Assembly: GCF_016801865.2 (NCBI RefSeq)
Contig: NC_068937.1
Location: forward strand, 132,244,212 to 132,308,211
Origin: Culex pipiens pallens
Lineage: Eukaryota; Arthropoda; Insecta; Diptera; Culicidae
Reading direction: 5' to 3'
DNA: 64,000 bases
The position numbers were made by a program, and so were the translations under genes. Below are positions 44,979 through 56,282 of this stretch, piece by piece. Position 1 is the stretch's first letter, and each line of letters starts with the position of its first letter. The notes below the pieces were generated by a model that did no database searches, was not told the DNA's origin, and saw only the letters and a program-made list of their open reading frames with translations.

Positions 44979-47900
44979 AGGTAATTGAAAAACCTTTCCA
45001 ACGAGTCTTAAACATTGAAGATCTGGCAACTCTGTCTCGAGTTATAACCACTTAAGTGATATTTATGTACTTTTTTGTAGCCGGATCTCATTTAAATGTA
45101 TGTAAACAATGTCCGGATCCATCATCCGACCCATCGTTGGTTAGGTAATCAAAAGACCTTTCCAACGAGTCCACAACATTGAAGATCTGGCAACCCTGTC
45201 TCGAGTTATAACCACTTAAGTGATATTTATGTACTTTTTTTGTAGCTGGATCTCATTTAAATGTATGTAAACAATGTCCGTATGCATCATCCGACCCATC
45301 GTTGAATAGGTAATCGAGAGACCTTTCCAATCAGTCCACAACATTGAAGATCTGGCAACCCTGTCTCGAGTTCTGACCACTTAAGTGATATTTATGTACT
45401 TTTTAGAAGCCGGATCTCACTTAAATGTATGTAAACGATGTCCGGATCCATCATCCAACCCATCGTTGGTTAGGTAATCGAGAGACCTTTCCAACGAGTC
45501 CAAAACATTTAAGATCTGGCAACCCTGTCTCGAGTTCTGACCACTTAAGTGATATTTATGTACTTTTTTGTAGCCGGATCTCACTTAAATGTATGTAAAC
45601 AAAGTCCGGATCCATCATCCGACCCATCGTTGGTTAGGTAATTAAAAGACCTTTCCAACGAGTCTAAAACATTGAAGATCTGGCAACCCTGTCTCGAGTT
45701 CTGACCAGTTAAGTGATATTTATGTACTTTTTTTGTAGCCGGATCTTACTTAAATGTATGTAAACAATGTCCGGATCCATCATCCGACCCATCTTTGGTT
45801 AGGTAATTAAAAGATGTTTCCAACGAGTCTTAAACATTGAAGATCTGGCAACCCTGTCTCGAGTTCTGACCACTTAAGTGATATTTATGTACTTTTTTTG
45901 TAGCCGGATCTCACTTAAATGTATGTAAACAATGTCCGGATCCATCATCCGACCCATCGTTGGTTAGGTAATCAAAAGACCTTTCCAACGAGTCCACAAC
46001 ATTGAAGATCTGGCAACCCTGCCTCGAGTTCTGACCACTTTAGTGATATTGATGTACTTTTTTGTAGCCGGATGTCACTTAAATGTATGTAAACAATGTC
46101 CGGATCCATCATCCGACCCATCGTTGGTTAGGTAATTAAAAGACCTTTCCAACGAGTCTTAAACATTGAAGATCTGGCAACCCTGTCTCGAGTTCTGACC
46201 AGTTAAGTGATATTTATGTACTTTTTTTGTAGCCGGATCTTACTTAAATGTATGTAAACAATGTCCGGATCCATCATCCGACCCATCTTTGGTTAGGTAA
46301 TTAAAAGATGTTTCCAACGAGTCTTAAACATTGAAGATCTGGCAACCCTGTTTCGAGTTCTGACCACTTAAGTGATATTTATGTACTTTTTTTGTAGCCG
46401 GATCTCACTTAAATGTATGTAAACAAAGTCCGGATCCATCATCCGACCCATTGTTGGTTAGGTAATCAAAAGACCTTTCCAACGAGTCCACAACATTGAA
46501 GATCTGGCAACCCTGCCTCGAGTTCTGACCACTTTAGTGATATTGATGTACTTTTTTGTAGCCGGATGTCACTTAAATGTATGTAAACAATGTCCGGATC
46601 CATCATCCGACCCATCGTTGGTTAGGTAATTAAAAGACCTTTCCAACGAGTCTTAAACATTGAAGATCTGGCAACCCTGTCTCGAGTTCTGACCAGTTAA
46701 GTGATATTTATGTACTTTTTTTGTAGCCGGATCTTACTTAAATGTATGTAAACAATGTCCGGATCCATCATCCGACCCATCGTTGGTTAGATAATTAAAA
46801 GACCTTTCCAACGAGTCTTAAACATTGAAGATCTGGCAACCCTGTTTCGAGTTCTGACCACTTAAGTGATATTTATGTACTTTTTTTGTAGCCGGATCTC
46901 ACTTAAATGTATGTAAACAAAGTCCGGATCCATCATCCGACCCATTGTTGGTTAGGTAATCAAAAGACCTTTCCAACGAGTCCACAACATTGAAGATCTG
47001 GCAACCCTGCCTCGAGTTCTGACCACTTTAGTGATATTGATGTACTTTTTTGTAGCCGGATGTCACTTAAATGTATGTAAACAATGTCCGGATCCATCAT
47101 CCGACCCATCGTTGGTTAGGTAATTAAAAGATGTTTCCAACGAGTCTTAAACATTGAAGATCTGGCAACCCTGTCTCGAGTTCTGACCAGTTAAGTGATA
47201 TTTATGTACTTTTTTTGTAGCCGGATCTTACTTAAATGTATGTAAACAATGTCCCGATCCATCATCCGACCCATCGTTGGTTAGATAATTAAAAGACCTT
47301 TCCAACGAGTCTTAAACATTGAAGATCTGGCAACCCTGTCTCGAGTTCTGATCACTTAAGTGATATTTATGTACTTTTTTTGTAGCCGGATCTCACTTAA
47401 ATGTATGTAAACAATATCCGGATCCATCATCCGACCCATCGTTGGTTAGGTAATTAAAAGACCTTTCCAATGAGTCTTAAACATTGAAGATCTGGCAACC
47501 CTGTCTCGAGTTCTGACCACTTAAGTGATATTTATGTACTTTTTTGTAGCCGGATCTCACTTAAATGTATGTAAACAATATCCGGATCCATCATCCGACC
47601 CATCGTTGGTTAGGTAATTAAAAGACCTTTCCAACGAGTCTTAAACATTGAAGATCTGGCAACCCTGTCTCGAGTTCTGACCACTTAAGTGATATTTATG
47701 TACTTTTTTTGTAGCCGGATCTCACTTAAATGTATGTAAACAATATCCGGATCCATCATCCGACCCATCGTTGGTTAGGTAATTAAAGGACCTTTCCAAC
47801 GAGTCTTAAACATTGAAGATCTGGCAACCCTGTCTCGAGTTTTGACCACTTAAGTGATATTTATGTACTTTTTTTGTAGCCGGATCTCACTTAAATGTAT

Positions 47901-48017
47901 GTAAACAATGTCCGGATCCATCATCCGACCCATCGTTGATTAGGTAATCGAGATACCTTTCCAACGAGTCCACAACATTGAAGATCTGGCAACCCTGCCT
48001 CGAGTTCTGACCACTTA
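44979..48017 (+). repeat. 164/165-bp satellite array in copy 2 (19 units)
   Basis: Nineteen unit starts at 164-165 bp intervals, from 44979 to 47942. A recognisable unit variant with CTGCCTCGAGTTCTGACCAC and GTGATATTGATG recurs at 45966, 46460 and 46954, giving a trimeric higher-order period of about 494 bp. Most units carry AGTTCTGACCA where copy 1 has AGTTATAACCA, so the arrays have been homogenised separately. Confidence 0.97.
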
Positions 48018-48147
48018 TGAGCCCTTGAGTGATATGTGTGTTTTTTTGGATTAAATTTGTGTCAAAATCCATCATATTACATATCACCCATTGTTGGAAA
48101 AGAGTGAGGAAGGCACCAACCACATAGGTGGATTAAGTTAGTTTTTT

Positions 48148-48789
48148 CAATATGGATATCAAATGATTGGGAATTTGGGTATCAAATGTTCGAGATATTG
48201 TAATGTATTTCGAAAGGTATAATATTCTTTTTCGAAATTACTCAAAATTTTCAAAGTTTATTTCATTCAAAATGTTTAAAAAAATTCCAATCATTTGTTA
48301 CCCAACTGAAATTTTGAGTGTTTTTTTTCGAAAATACGTAATTTTCTAAAAAAATTTAGTATTTTCAAAAAATGATGTTGTTACATATTATGAAAAACTA
48401 AAATTTGGAGTAATGTTGAGTATTTAAAAAAAATGTTGTTATTTCATTCGAAATGTTTGGAAAAATCCCAATCATATGAGTCCAATATTACAAAAAAAAA
48501 CTGAAAATTATAGTATTTTTATCAAAAATACCTAGTTTTGTAAAAAAATACAGTATTTAAAAAAAATGCATGACATTCAAAATGTATGACGAAAACACGA
48601 TCATTTGATACCCATACTGCAATTACAAATATTTCAAGATTTTTTTAAGAGTAATAAATTGCATTTTCAAAATACAGGAAAAAATACGTATTTTTGAGAC
48701 AATTTAAATGTAATTATAATTACAGTGGATAGCTGCCATAATCCTGATAAAAAAACACTGAACAGTTCTCTCAGATTTCGGTCATTCGA
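48148..48789. repeat. Degenerate repeats, family F
   Basis: Units with AATATGGATATCAAATGAT, TTTTTCGAAAATACGTAATT and CGATCATTTGATACCCATAC. They separate copies 2 and 3 of the satellite-bearing element and end near 48760, where a foldback B terminus begins. Confidence 0.6.
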
Positions 48790-48911
48790 TTTTGCCTTCC
48801 TCACTGAGGTAAGGCTATAATCCTGCTCTAAAAATGAACTTTCTATTAAAAGCTCCTAGACCCACCTTCATGTATACATATCTACTCAGAATCGAAAACT
48901 GAACAAATGTC

Positions 48912-48983
48912 TGTGTGTGTGTATGTGTGTGTGTATGTGTGTGTGTATGTGTGTGTGTATGTGTGTGTGTATGTATGTATGTG
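48912..48983 (+). repeat. TATGTGTGTG microsatellite
   Basis: About seven units of the 10-bp repeat, in the same internal position as in the other copies. Confidence 0.95.
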
Positions 48984-49143
48984 ACCAAAATTCTCACTGA
49001 GTTTTCTCAGCACTGGCTGCACCGATTTTGATCGAACTAGTTGCATTCGACTTGGTTTAGGGTCCCATACATCGCTATTGAATTGTTTGAAGTTTCGATT
49101 AGTAGTTCAAAAGTTATGTATAAAAATGTGTTTTCACAAATAC

Positions 49144-50098
49144 CCGGATCTCAATTATATGCATGTAAACGATGTCCGGATCCATCATCCGACCCATCGT
49201 TGATTAGGTAATTTAAAGGCCTTTCCAATGAGTCTAAAACATTGAAGATCTGGCAACCCTGTCTCGAGTTATGACCACTTAAGTGATATTTATGTACTTT
49301 TTTGAAGCCGGATCTCACTTAAATGTATGTAAACTATGTCCGGATCCATCATCCGATCCATCGTTGGTTAGGTAATTGAAAGGCCATTCCAATGAGTCCA
49401 AAACATTGAAGATCTGGGAACCCTGTCTCGAGTTATGACCACTTAAGTGATATTTATGTACTTTTTTGAAGCCGGATCTCACTTAAATGTATGTAAACTA
49501 TGTCTGGATCCATCATCCGACCCATCGTTGGTTAGGTAATTGAAAGGCCTTTCCAATGAGTCCAAAACATTGAAGATCTGGCAACCCTGTCTCGAGTTAT
49601 GACCACTTAAGTGATATTTATGTACTTTTTTGAAGCCGGATCTCACTTAAATGTATGTAAACTATGTCCGGATCCACCATCCGACCCATCGTTGGTTAGG
49701 TAATTGAAAGGCCTTTCCAATGAGTCCAAAACATTGAAGATCTGGGAACCCTGTCTCGAGTTATGACCACTTAAGTGATATTTATGTACTTTTTTGAAGC
49801 CGGATCTCACTTAAATGTATGTAAACTATGTCCGGATCCATCATCCGACCCATCGTTGGTTAGGTAATTGAAAGGCCTTTCCAATGAGTACAAAACATTG
49901 AAGATCTGGCAACCCTGTCTCGAGTTATGACCACTTGAGTGATATTTATGTACTTTTTTGAAGCCGGATCTCACTTAAATGTAAGTAAACTATGTCCGGA
50001 TCCATCATCCGACCCATCGTTGGTTAGGTAATTGAAAGGCCTTTCCAATGAGTCCAAAACATTGAAGATCTGGCAACCCTGTCTCGAGTTATGACCAC
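49144..50098 (+). repeat. 164-bp satellite array in copy 3 (6 units)
   Basis: Unit starts at 49206, 49370, 49534, 49698, 49862 and 50026 with constant 164-bp spacing, preceded by a partial unit and ended by a truncated one. Units share GGCCTTTCCAATGAGT (GGCCATTCC in one) and mostly TAAACTATGTC, which sets them apart from copies 1 and 2. No higher-order pattern is evident. Confidence 0.97.
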
Positions 50099-50220
50099 AT
50101 ATGTTATACATTGTGTTCTTTTTTTCTGGATCTAAAAAAGATGATGAAACCACTCATATACCCATTTTTGGTAAAAAGTGAGGAAGGCATCAACCACATA
50201 GGTGGATTAAGTTAGTTTTT

Positions 50221-52460
50221 TTTGTATTTTTTAATCCGACTGAAACTTTATTGGTGCCTTCGGTATGCCCAAAGAAGCCATTTTGCATCATTAGTTTGTC
50301 CATATAATTTTCCATACAAATTTGGCAGCTGGTCATACAAAAATGATGTATGAAAATTCAAAAATCTGTATCTTTTGAAGGAATTTTTTCATCGCTTTGG
50401 TGTCTTGGGCAAAGTTGTAGGTATGGATATGGACTACACTGAAAAAAAATGATAAACGGTAAAAAAAATTTTGGTGATTTTTTATTTAACTTTTTGTCAC
50501 TAAAAATTAATCTGCAAAAATACACTATTTTTATTTTATTTTAACTTTTTGATTTTTTTTAGAGGACATAAAATGCAAATTTTTCAGAAATTTCCAGGCT
50601 GTGCAAAAAATCTATGACTGAGTTTTAAATTTTTGAATCAATACTATTTTTTTCGAAAAATCGAAATATTGGTCGCAAAAATTTTCCAACTTCATTTTTC
50701 GAAGTAAATTCAAATTTGCAATCAAAAAGTATTTTAGTGAAATTTTGATAAAGTGCTCCGTTTTCAGGTTAAATCCATTTTTAGGTAACTTTTTTGAAAA
50801 TAGTCGAACTTTTTCATTTTTTTTTAAATTAGTGCACATGTTTGCCCAGTGGCAGTGCGTGGCCGAATGGTTACGCTGTCCGCTTTGTAAGCGAATGATT
50901 CTGGGTTCGATTCCCATCTGCTGCAACCTTCCATCGGATGAGGAAGTAAAATGTCGGTCCCGGCCTTGGTTGTTAGGTCGTTAAGTCATTCCAGGTGTAG
51001 GAGTCGTCTCCATGCCATAAGTACAAACAACACACCAAACCAAGCCTACTCCGGTGGAATCGCTGGCGGCGGTTGGACTCGCAATCCGAAGGTCGTCAGT
51101 TCAAACACTGGGGTGGAAGGTTCCTTGGAGTAGAAAGAGGTTAGGGTGCTCTCCCCATTCAAGCCTTCGGACTCCTAGGTTCGAGCAGAAACTTGCAATA
51201 GAGACCACAAAAGACCCGGGGGTCGTTAATGTGGATGGTTTGATTTTTTGACATGTTTGCCCACTTTTGAAAAAATATTTTTGAAAGGCTGACAAGATTC
51301 TCTACATTTTTCTTTTTGAATCTTTGTTGATACGACTCTTAGTTGCTGAGATATTGCAATACAAAGGTTTGAAAACATGAAAATTGATGTTTTCCAAGTC
51401 TCACCTTAACAACCCACCATTTTCTTATGTCAATATCTCAGCAACTATTAATCCAATTTTCAATTTTAAAAATGAAACATACGCGAAATTTTCCGATCTT
51501 TTCGATAAAAATATTTTCAAAATTTTTTATCCAAGACTAACATTTTAAAAGGGCGTAATATTGAATGTTTGGCCCTTTTAAAATGTTAGACTTGATTTAA
51601 AAATTTTAAAAATATTTGTTTTGAAAAGATCTGAAAATTTCACGAATGTTTCATATTTTAACATTGAAAATCGGACCATAAGTTGCTAAGATATCTTTGT
51701 TAGAAAATGGTGGGTTGTTTGGGTGAGACTTGGAAAACATCAATTTTCATGTTTTTAATCCTTTGCATTTCAATATCTCAGCAACTAAGGGTCGTATCAA
51801 CAAAGTTCAAAAAAGCAAAATATAGAGAATTTTCTCAGCTCTTCGTAAACATTTTTTTCAATGTGCACTAATTTTAAAAAAATAAAAAACTGCGACTATT
51901 TTCAAAAAAGTCACCTGAAAATGGATTTAACTTGAAAACGGAGCACTTCATCAAAATTTTACTGAAGTACTTTTTGATTGCAATTTTGATTTTACATCGA
52001 AAAATGAAGCTGAAAAATTTTTGCGACCAATATTTCTATTTTTTGAAAAAATCTGTATTGATTCAAAAATTCATAACTCGGTCATATCAGAAAATGAAAA
52101 AAAATAAAAATAGTGTTTTTTGCAAATCAAGTTTTAGTGACAAAAAATTAAATAAAAAATCACCAATTTTTTTTTAACGTGTATCATTTTTTTCCAGTGT
52201 AGTCCATATCCATACCTACAACTATGCCGAAGACACCAAATCGATCAAAAAATTCCTTCAAAAGATACAGATTTTTGAATTTTCATACATCATTTTTGTA
52301 TGGACAGCTGCCAAATTTGTATGGAAAATTATATGGACAAACTAATGATGCAAAATGGCTTCTTTGGACATACCGAAGGCACCAAAAAAGTTTCAGTCGG
52401 ATTAAAAAATACAAAAATTAAAATTGAAGAAAAAGACCGTTTTCGTAGAGAATTGCTCTT
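50221..52460. repeat. Foldback family B, copy 2, with nested SINE
   Basis: The arms run from AATCCGACTGAAAC (about 50233) to the matching right end near 52405. Mirrored blocks include TTTGGCAGCTGGTCATACAA against TTGTATGGACAGCTGCCAAA, and CCATATCCATACCTACAACT near 52205 against its partner near 50420. The centre lies near 51560, as judged from the ACATTTTAAAAGGGCGTAA block. The left arm is lengthened by the SINE at 50849-51250. The far left terminus lies left of the satellite-bearing element, so three elements are nested here. Confidence 0.85.
50836..51263 (+). mobile_element. tRNA-derived SINE with two tRNA-like regions, 13-bp duplication
   Basis: ACATGTTTGCCCA occurs at 50836-50848 and 51251-51263, bracketing a 402-bp insert. 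The head (about 50850-50924) is tRNA-Thr-like: box A TGGCCGAATGG, loop TTTGTAA (anticodon TGT) and box B GGTTCGATTCC. A second tRNA-like region at about 51058-51110 (GTTGGACTCGCAATCCGAAG then CAGTTCAAACACTGG) resembles tRNA-Arg. The dimeric tRNA layout recalls the Twin SINEs described from Culex pipiens, but I cannot confirm family identity. The 3' end is a short T-rich tail. Confidence 0.9.
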
Positions 52461-54180
52461 TTATCCCCTTTCGTTTTTTTTAAATAAATTTGCTCTTATC
52501 TTTGAAAAAAAAAACCAAAACATGTTTCAAGAATTTCGAATTATTTTGGCATGATTGCTTAGATTCATCAAACATATCAAAGAATCCATTGGAATTTCCA
52601 GACAATAAATAACAAAAAAATATGTTGTACACGCTACACTACCAACTTAAGATTGTCCAGAATCCCTCCTGATGTTGATGGATGCTCCACTTTCCGCACT
52701 CTAGACATCTCTCCCAGTCGACTTGCATAAATCTTACGTACCATTGCCGCGACCGGAAGCGCGTCCACATAAAACGCACCCATAATCCATTAACCCGACT
52801 TCCTTTTCACCTGCTCAAAGTGTCCCGTCGTGTTTCGCTAATGATGATTTAATTGGTGTTGAGCCACCAACAGCATCATCTGCAGCTAATTAATTGCCAT
52901 TGAAATGGGCTCTAATGGGATGTTTGATCTGAATTTCCCTGTCCTCCAGCGAGAGGGGGCTGGTCAGCTTGTGACCACCATCATCGTCACGTGTAAACAC
53001 GGCTTAGGACTAGTTCCAGCCCGTGTGTCTATACAGGGAGGACATGATGTACGACAAGTTGCCTAGGGCGGTCGTCAAGCCGGTCTGGATCTACAGCTTA
53101 TCAGGTGGATTATCTTGCCGCTGCCGATGATCAGTTTTGCTGTCTCGCGATTAGATTAGCATGACTTTATGCCACTCCGCGCAGTTGATCGATGTTCAGA
53201 AGTGGTTGAAAACCAACCACGCAGTGTTTTCTCACAACCGATTGAGCTGCCTCGTCGAATTGGATCAGCATCGTTCGCATGATCCGCCGTCGATTCTCGG
53301 CCTCCTCCACGTGCCAATTAATGTAATTAAGAATGTAGTCTGTGTACAAGAAAGCAAACACTCTGAAGAAGTCATCCGGAATTTCCCCGTCTCCGGAGAA
53401 AACTGTCGGCAGCTTCAGCGCGTCGTTCCAAATTGAAGAAGCCTTTCCGCAGCCTGTGCCGAACTCACTGAGCCGGAACCTGCAGTTGAAACTGATCTTC
53501 TAGAACACAACACAACGGACGAACCGAGAGAGAGAGGGAGAGCCGTATCGAGTTCTAGTTGCGTATCGTGCAATGGTTTCTGGTACGGTATGTGTGCAGA
53601 AATTGACGGCCAAACGGAGGCATACAAAAAAGTGCCGGCTAGCATTCCCAGACTCTCTGGTTCAGAACTTTGCCGGAACGATTCTTCCGACTGGTCAGCG
53701 GAGCGTGTAAGGCGAGAATGATTAACTGCCGCCGCCGCCACCGCAGTAGATTCAACCGGACCAAAACGGTAAATGCAATGATCATAAACTCTCACGTTAA
53801 TTGAGCGCTGGGCGATGGAAAGGGGAGCGTTTCCTTCCGTTCTAGACGTAACCAAAAGGTAACTGCTTTAAATTTCGGTCTAAACATTAAACAAACTAGA
53901 GAAAGACTGGTGCGACCGACAGACGGCGAACCTCCAGCTGATTTTACTCGCCGCATTTCCGGGGTTAAGTGATTTACGAACTAATTTACGGATGGGTTCG
54001 GCTTGCGAGGGAGGTCGTGGAACCTTCATCTGAGGCATAAATCTTCCAGGTCGTTCGGGAATCTGGTCGACCTTCACCGTTACAAGTGTGAGTGAGTGTC
54101 GGTGGTCATCACATTTTCTAAAGCGCGATCGGTTCAAAACAATAACAAGCAATTAAAGGGGGAAACGTGGAGTTGAGACA
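52461..54180. other. Moderate-GC, apparently single-copy DNA
   Basis: GC-richer from about 52660. A TAATTAATTGCC patch near 52890 and AATTAATGTAATTAAG near 53315 are of a kind found in insect regulatory DNA. A 146-codon frame at 53415-53855 (minus) starts with GTG-type context or a distal ATG, is Ser/Ala-rich and unrecognised. TCAGT initiator-like strings occur on the minus strand near 53470 and 53495. A promoter or 5' exon on the minus strand is possible but unproven. Confidence 0.35.
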
Positions 54181-54690
54181 AAAACCGATACCACAGTCAT
54201 ATTTACAGAAAAGGGGGCTGAAAATTAGCTGTCATATGTTTAACGACATGCGTTTGTGCACTAGGGCGCCCAGAATATGGGATTTTTTCTCAAAACTTCG
54301 CTCCACAAGCTGAATATTGTTCCTTGAGCTATTTTAGAACTCAGGGCCAAAAATGAGCAAAATCGGTCAACATTTACCCATTGATAGTGGAAGGTGAAGT
54401 TTGTATAAGAAAAAATAAAAAAAATGTATGGAAAACCCAACTTTCTTACGGTTTGGTCTGCACGGTGCGCAACTATCATCAAAATATTCCCAAAAGTGAG
54501 ATTCTCATTGAAAATTGTATGCTCTACAATTTTCTAGGACATACCGAAGCTGTAAAACTTGGCCCTGAAAAATTATTAACGATTTAAAAAAGTCATTTTT
54601 GCATGAAACCCTTTTTTTCGCAAGCTTTAGGCTTTAGGCTCGGGTATCAACCAATTTCACTCATAATTTACACATTTGCTTAAAATAACG
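54181..54690. other. Non-coding sequence, no feature seen
   Basis: AT-rich with short overlapping frames on both strands. Phrases such as ATTCTCATTGAAAATTGTAT show no clear match elsewhere in the window. Confidence 0.4.
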
Positions 54691-54860
54691 AAAAAAAAAT
54701 GTTACTTTTCGATACTAGTGTTCAAAAGTTCAACTTTTCAGCACCAATTTCAGTTTTAAAACCGCCTAGAGACAAGGGTATTGAAAAACACCCAAAAATC
54801 AAAAACTGAAAATTTGGTTTATTTGACCTTTTCAAAAAAAAACTCTAGAAAGGAAATGTT
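54691..54860. repeat. Fragments of repeats G and H
   Basis: A repeat G-type hairpin piece (AAAAGTTCAACTTTTCAGCA near 54723) is followed directly by the right half of element H (GTATTGAAAAACACCCAAAA, then AAATTTGGTTTATTTGACCT). The same adjacency is not seen at the other copies, so this is a junction of two decayed elements. Confidence 0.55.
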
Positions 54861-55091
54861 GACAAGTTTACAGCGGAATTGCAAAAATATTTTTAAGAAA
54901 TTGGATGTATCGGAAATGTTTTTGATTAAAGTTTAAATATGTGGTGAAATACATTGTTACCTGAAACTTAACCTTGATTTAGTGAAACAAACTAATCAAT
55001 CGATTTGTTTTTTTTCTTTTTGTTTAGATCAATTTTTGAAAAAAAATCAACAGTTTTTTTGGGTTTGATTATTTTTTTCATAATTTTTCAA
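54861..55091. other. AT-rich spacer
   Basis: Nothing recognised before the PIF-like element. Confidence 0.4.
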
Positions 55092-55983
55092 TAAGGCTGG
55101 TACAAATATTTTTAAAAAAATTTGTCACCCCCCCCCTTCAAAATTGGCCCGAAAAATCAGGGGGCAAAAAAAATATTTTTACAATTAACTTCAAAATTTC
55201 AATGAAAATTCAAGTGCAACCAGGCGAAATCAAATTAAAATACATTCTTCTGCGTTTTAAATCATTTTTAGCATGTTTGGGTTTATTAAAAAATCTTAAG
55301 ATTTTTTGAAAATTTTCGAGGCAAAATCTTTTTTTTCGATACAATTTTTGTTTTTGTCAGATCTTAGATTTTTTTAAAACTAATGATTGCAAAACAACTG
55401 AACTACACCCAAAATTCAGAATCGAGATAATCGTTCTCTCAAAATTTATTGAGGGCTCAGTGCCAAAATCGATAGAATAATGGTACCAACTCACACCATC
55501 ATAACAAATGAGTTCATTCGTTAGTTGAATCAATAAATCTCCAACAAGCGTCATACATCGACTTCTGACTTCTCCATGGTCACCAAGCTGTGGTGGCCGA
55601 GGCACCTAAGTCATTGGATTGGTTTGTCAAAGGTCTCTGGTTCGATTCCCGTTGTCGACACTTTTGGTTTTTTGTTTGACGGATGAACTTTTTTTGCAAA
55701 TGAACCTCGAGAGAATAGTTCTATCGCCCATCTCGAGCTGTGTTCTCTGCGTCCGTGAATGGTACCACTATTCTCTCGACTCGAGACCATCATTCTCTCG
55801 GACTAGCGCTGCCAGTTTTGGGTGTAGTGTAAAATGCATTTTAAAACCCTTTTTTCATTTAAATGTGAAGACTATGGCTTGTTATTTAAATTTTTATTTT
55901 TTTTTATTTTTTTTGCCCCCCCCCCCTTGCCCTCGGGCAGGGCTGAGGGACAAAAACTTTTTTAAATATTTGCATCGGCCTAA
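55092..55983. mobile_element. PIF/Harbinger-like MITE, TAA duplication, with nested element
   Basis: TAA lies at both ends (55092-55094, 55981-55983). The element begins GGCTGGTACAAATATTT and ends AAATATTTGCATCGGCC, imperfect inverted repeats starting GGC. Both ends carry long C runs (about 55129 and 55916). GGC termini with a 3-bp TAA-type duplication point to PIF/Harbinger. It contains another inverted-repeat element (55402-55828); without it the host is about 460 bp. Confidence 0.75.
55402..55828. mobile_element. 427-bp inverted-repeat element containing a tRNA-like segment
   Basis: Ends are ACTACACCCAAAA and its reverse complement TTTTGGGTGTAGT (12-13 bp matching). Internal ATTCTCTCG motifs repeat in both orientations (near 55432, 55709 and 55770-55800). 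A tRNA-like stretch at about 55589-55660 has TGGCCGAGGCACCTAAGTC and GGTTCGATTCCC, but poor pairing elsewhere. No target-site duplication is clear. It lies wholly inside the PIF-like element, so it is the younger insertion. Confidence 0.65.
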
Positions 55984-56282
55984 ACGGATGTAAAAATTAT
56001 TCGTTTGGTATTTTAAATCATTTGAACCATGACCAACAATATACCATTTTAAAATGCAATATTTTTGTTATCATGAGTAGGGCTAGTGATTTTTTGGGCT
56101 TTTTGATAAAAAATATATATTTTTTAAATATAATTGATAATTTTTATAATTTTTTTTTAAATTCTATATAATAAGTTGTGTTTATATTAACATTGATTTA
56201 AATTGTTTTTTATTCTGAATTCGAAGCACGAATACAAAATTTCCTATTTTCAATGGTGTTATATTCTTCTGGAAATGTCTAT
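55984..56282. other. AT-rich spacer
   Basis: Very AT-rich with no feature recognised. Confidence 0.45.

Larger units (their letters stand above)
44587..48147 (+). mobile_element. Satellite-bearing Helentron/DINE-like element, copy 2
   Basis: Same left end (TTTTGCCTTCCTCACTGAGG), microsatellite, leader and right end (CACATAGGTGGATTAAGTTA) as copy 1. Subterminal inverted repeats lie at 44590-44602 and 48103-48115. It is 3.56 kb long and differs from copy 1 mainly in array length and in unit variants. Both flanks are family F repeats with T-rich junctions. Confidence 0.82.
48790..50220 (+). mobile_element. Satellite-bearing Helentron/DINE-like element, copy 3, nested in foldback B
   Basis: Same ends and subterminal inverted repeats (48793-48805, 50177-50189) as the other copies, but only 1.43 kb. 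The left flank CAGTTCTCTCAGATTTCGGTC and the right flank TGTATTTTTTAATCCGACTG together rebuild the terminus of foldback B copy 2, whose other end is intact at about 52380-52460. The element therefore landed in a T-rich stretch of that terminus. The right-end hairpin sequence CCACATAGGTGG is retained. Confidence 0.83.

Noticed and set aside
55587..55662. Functional tRNA (Leu/Ser type)
   Set aside because: Only box A and box B-like motifs are present; stems do not pair and it sits inside an inverted-repeat element.
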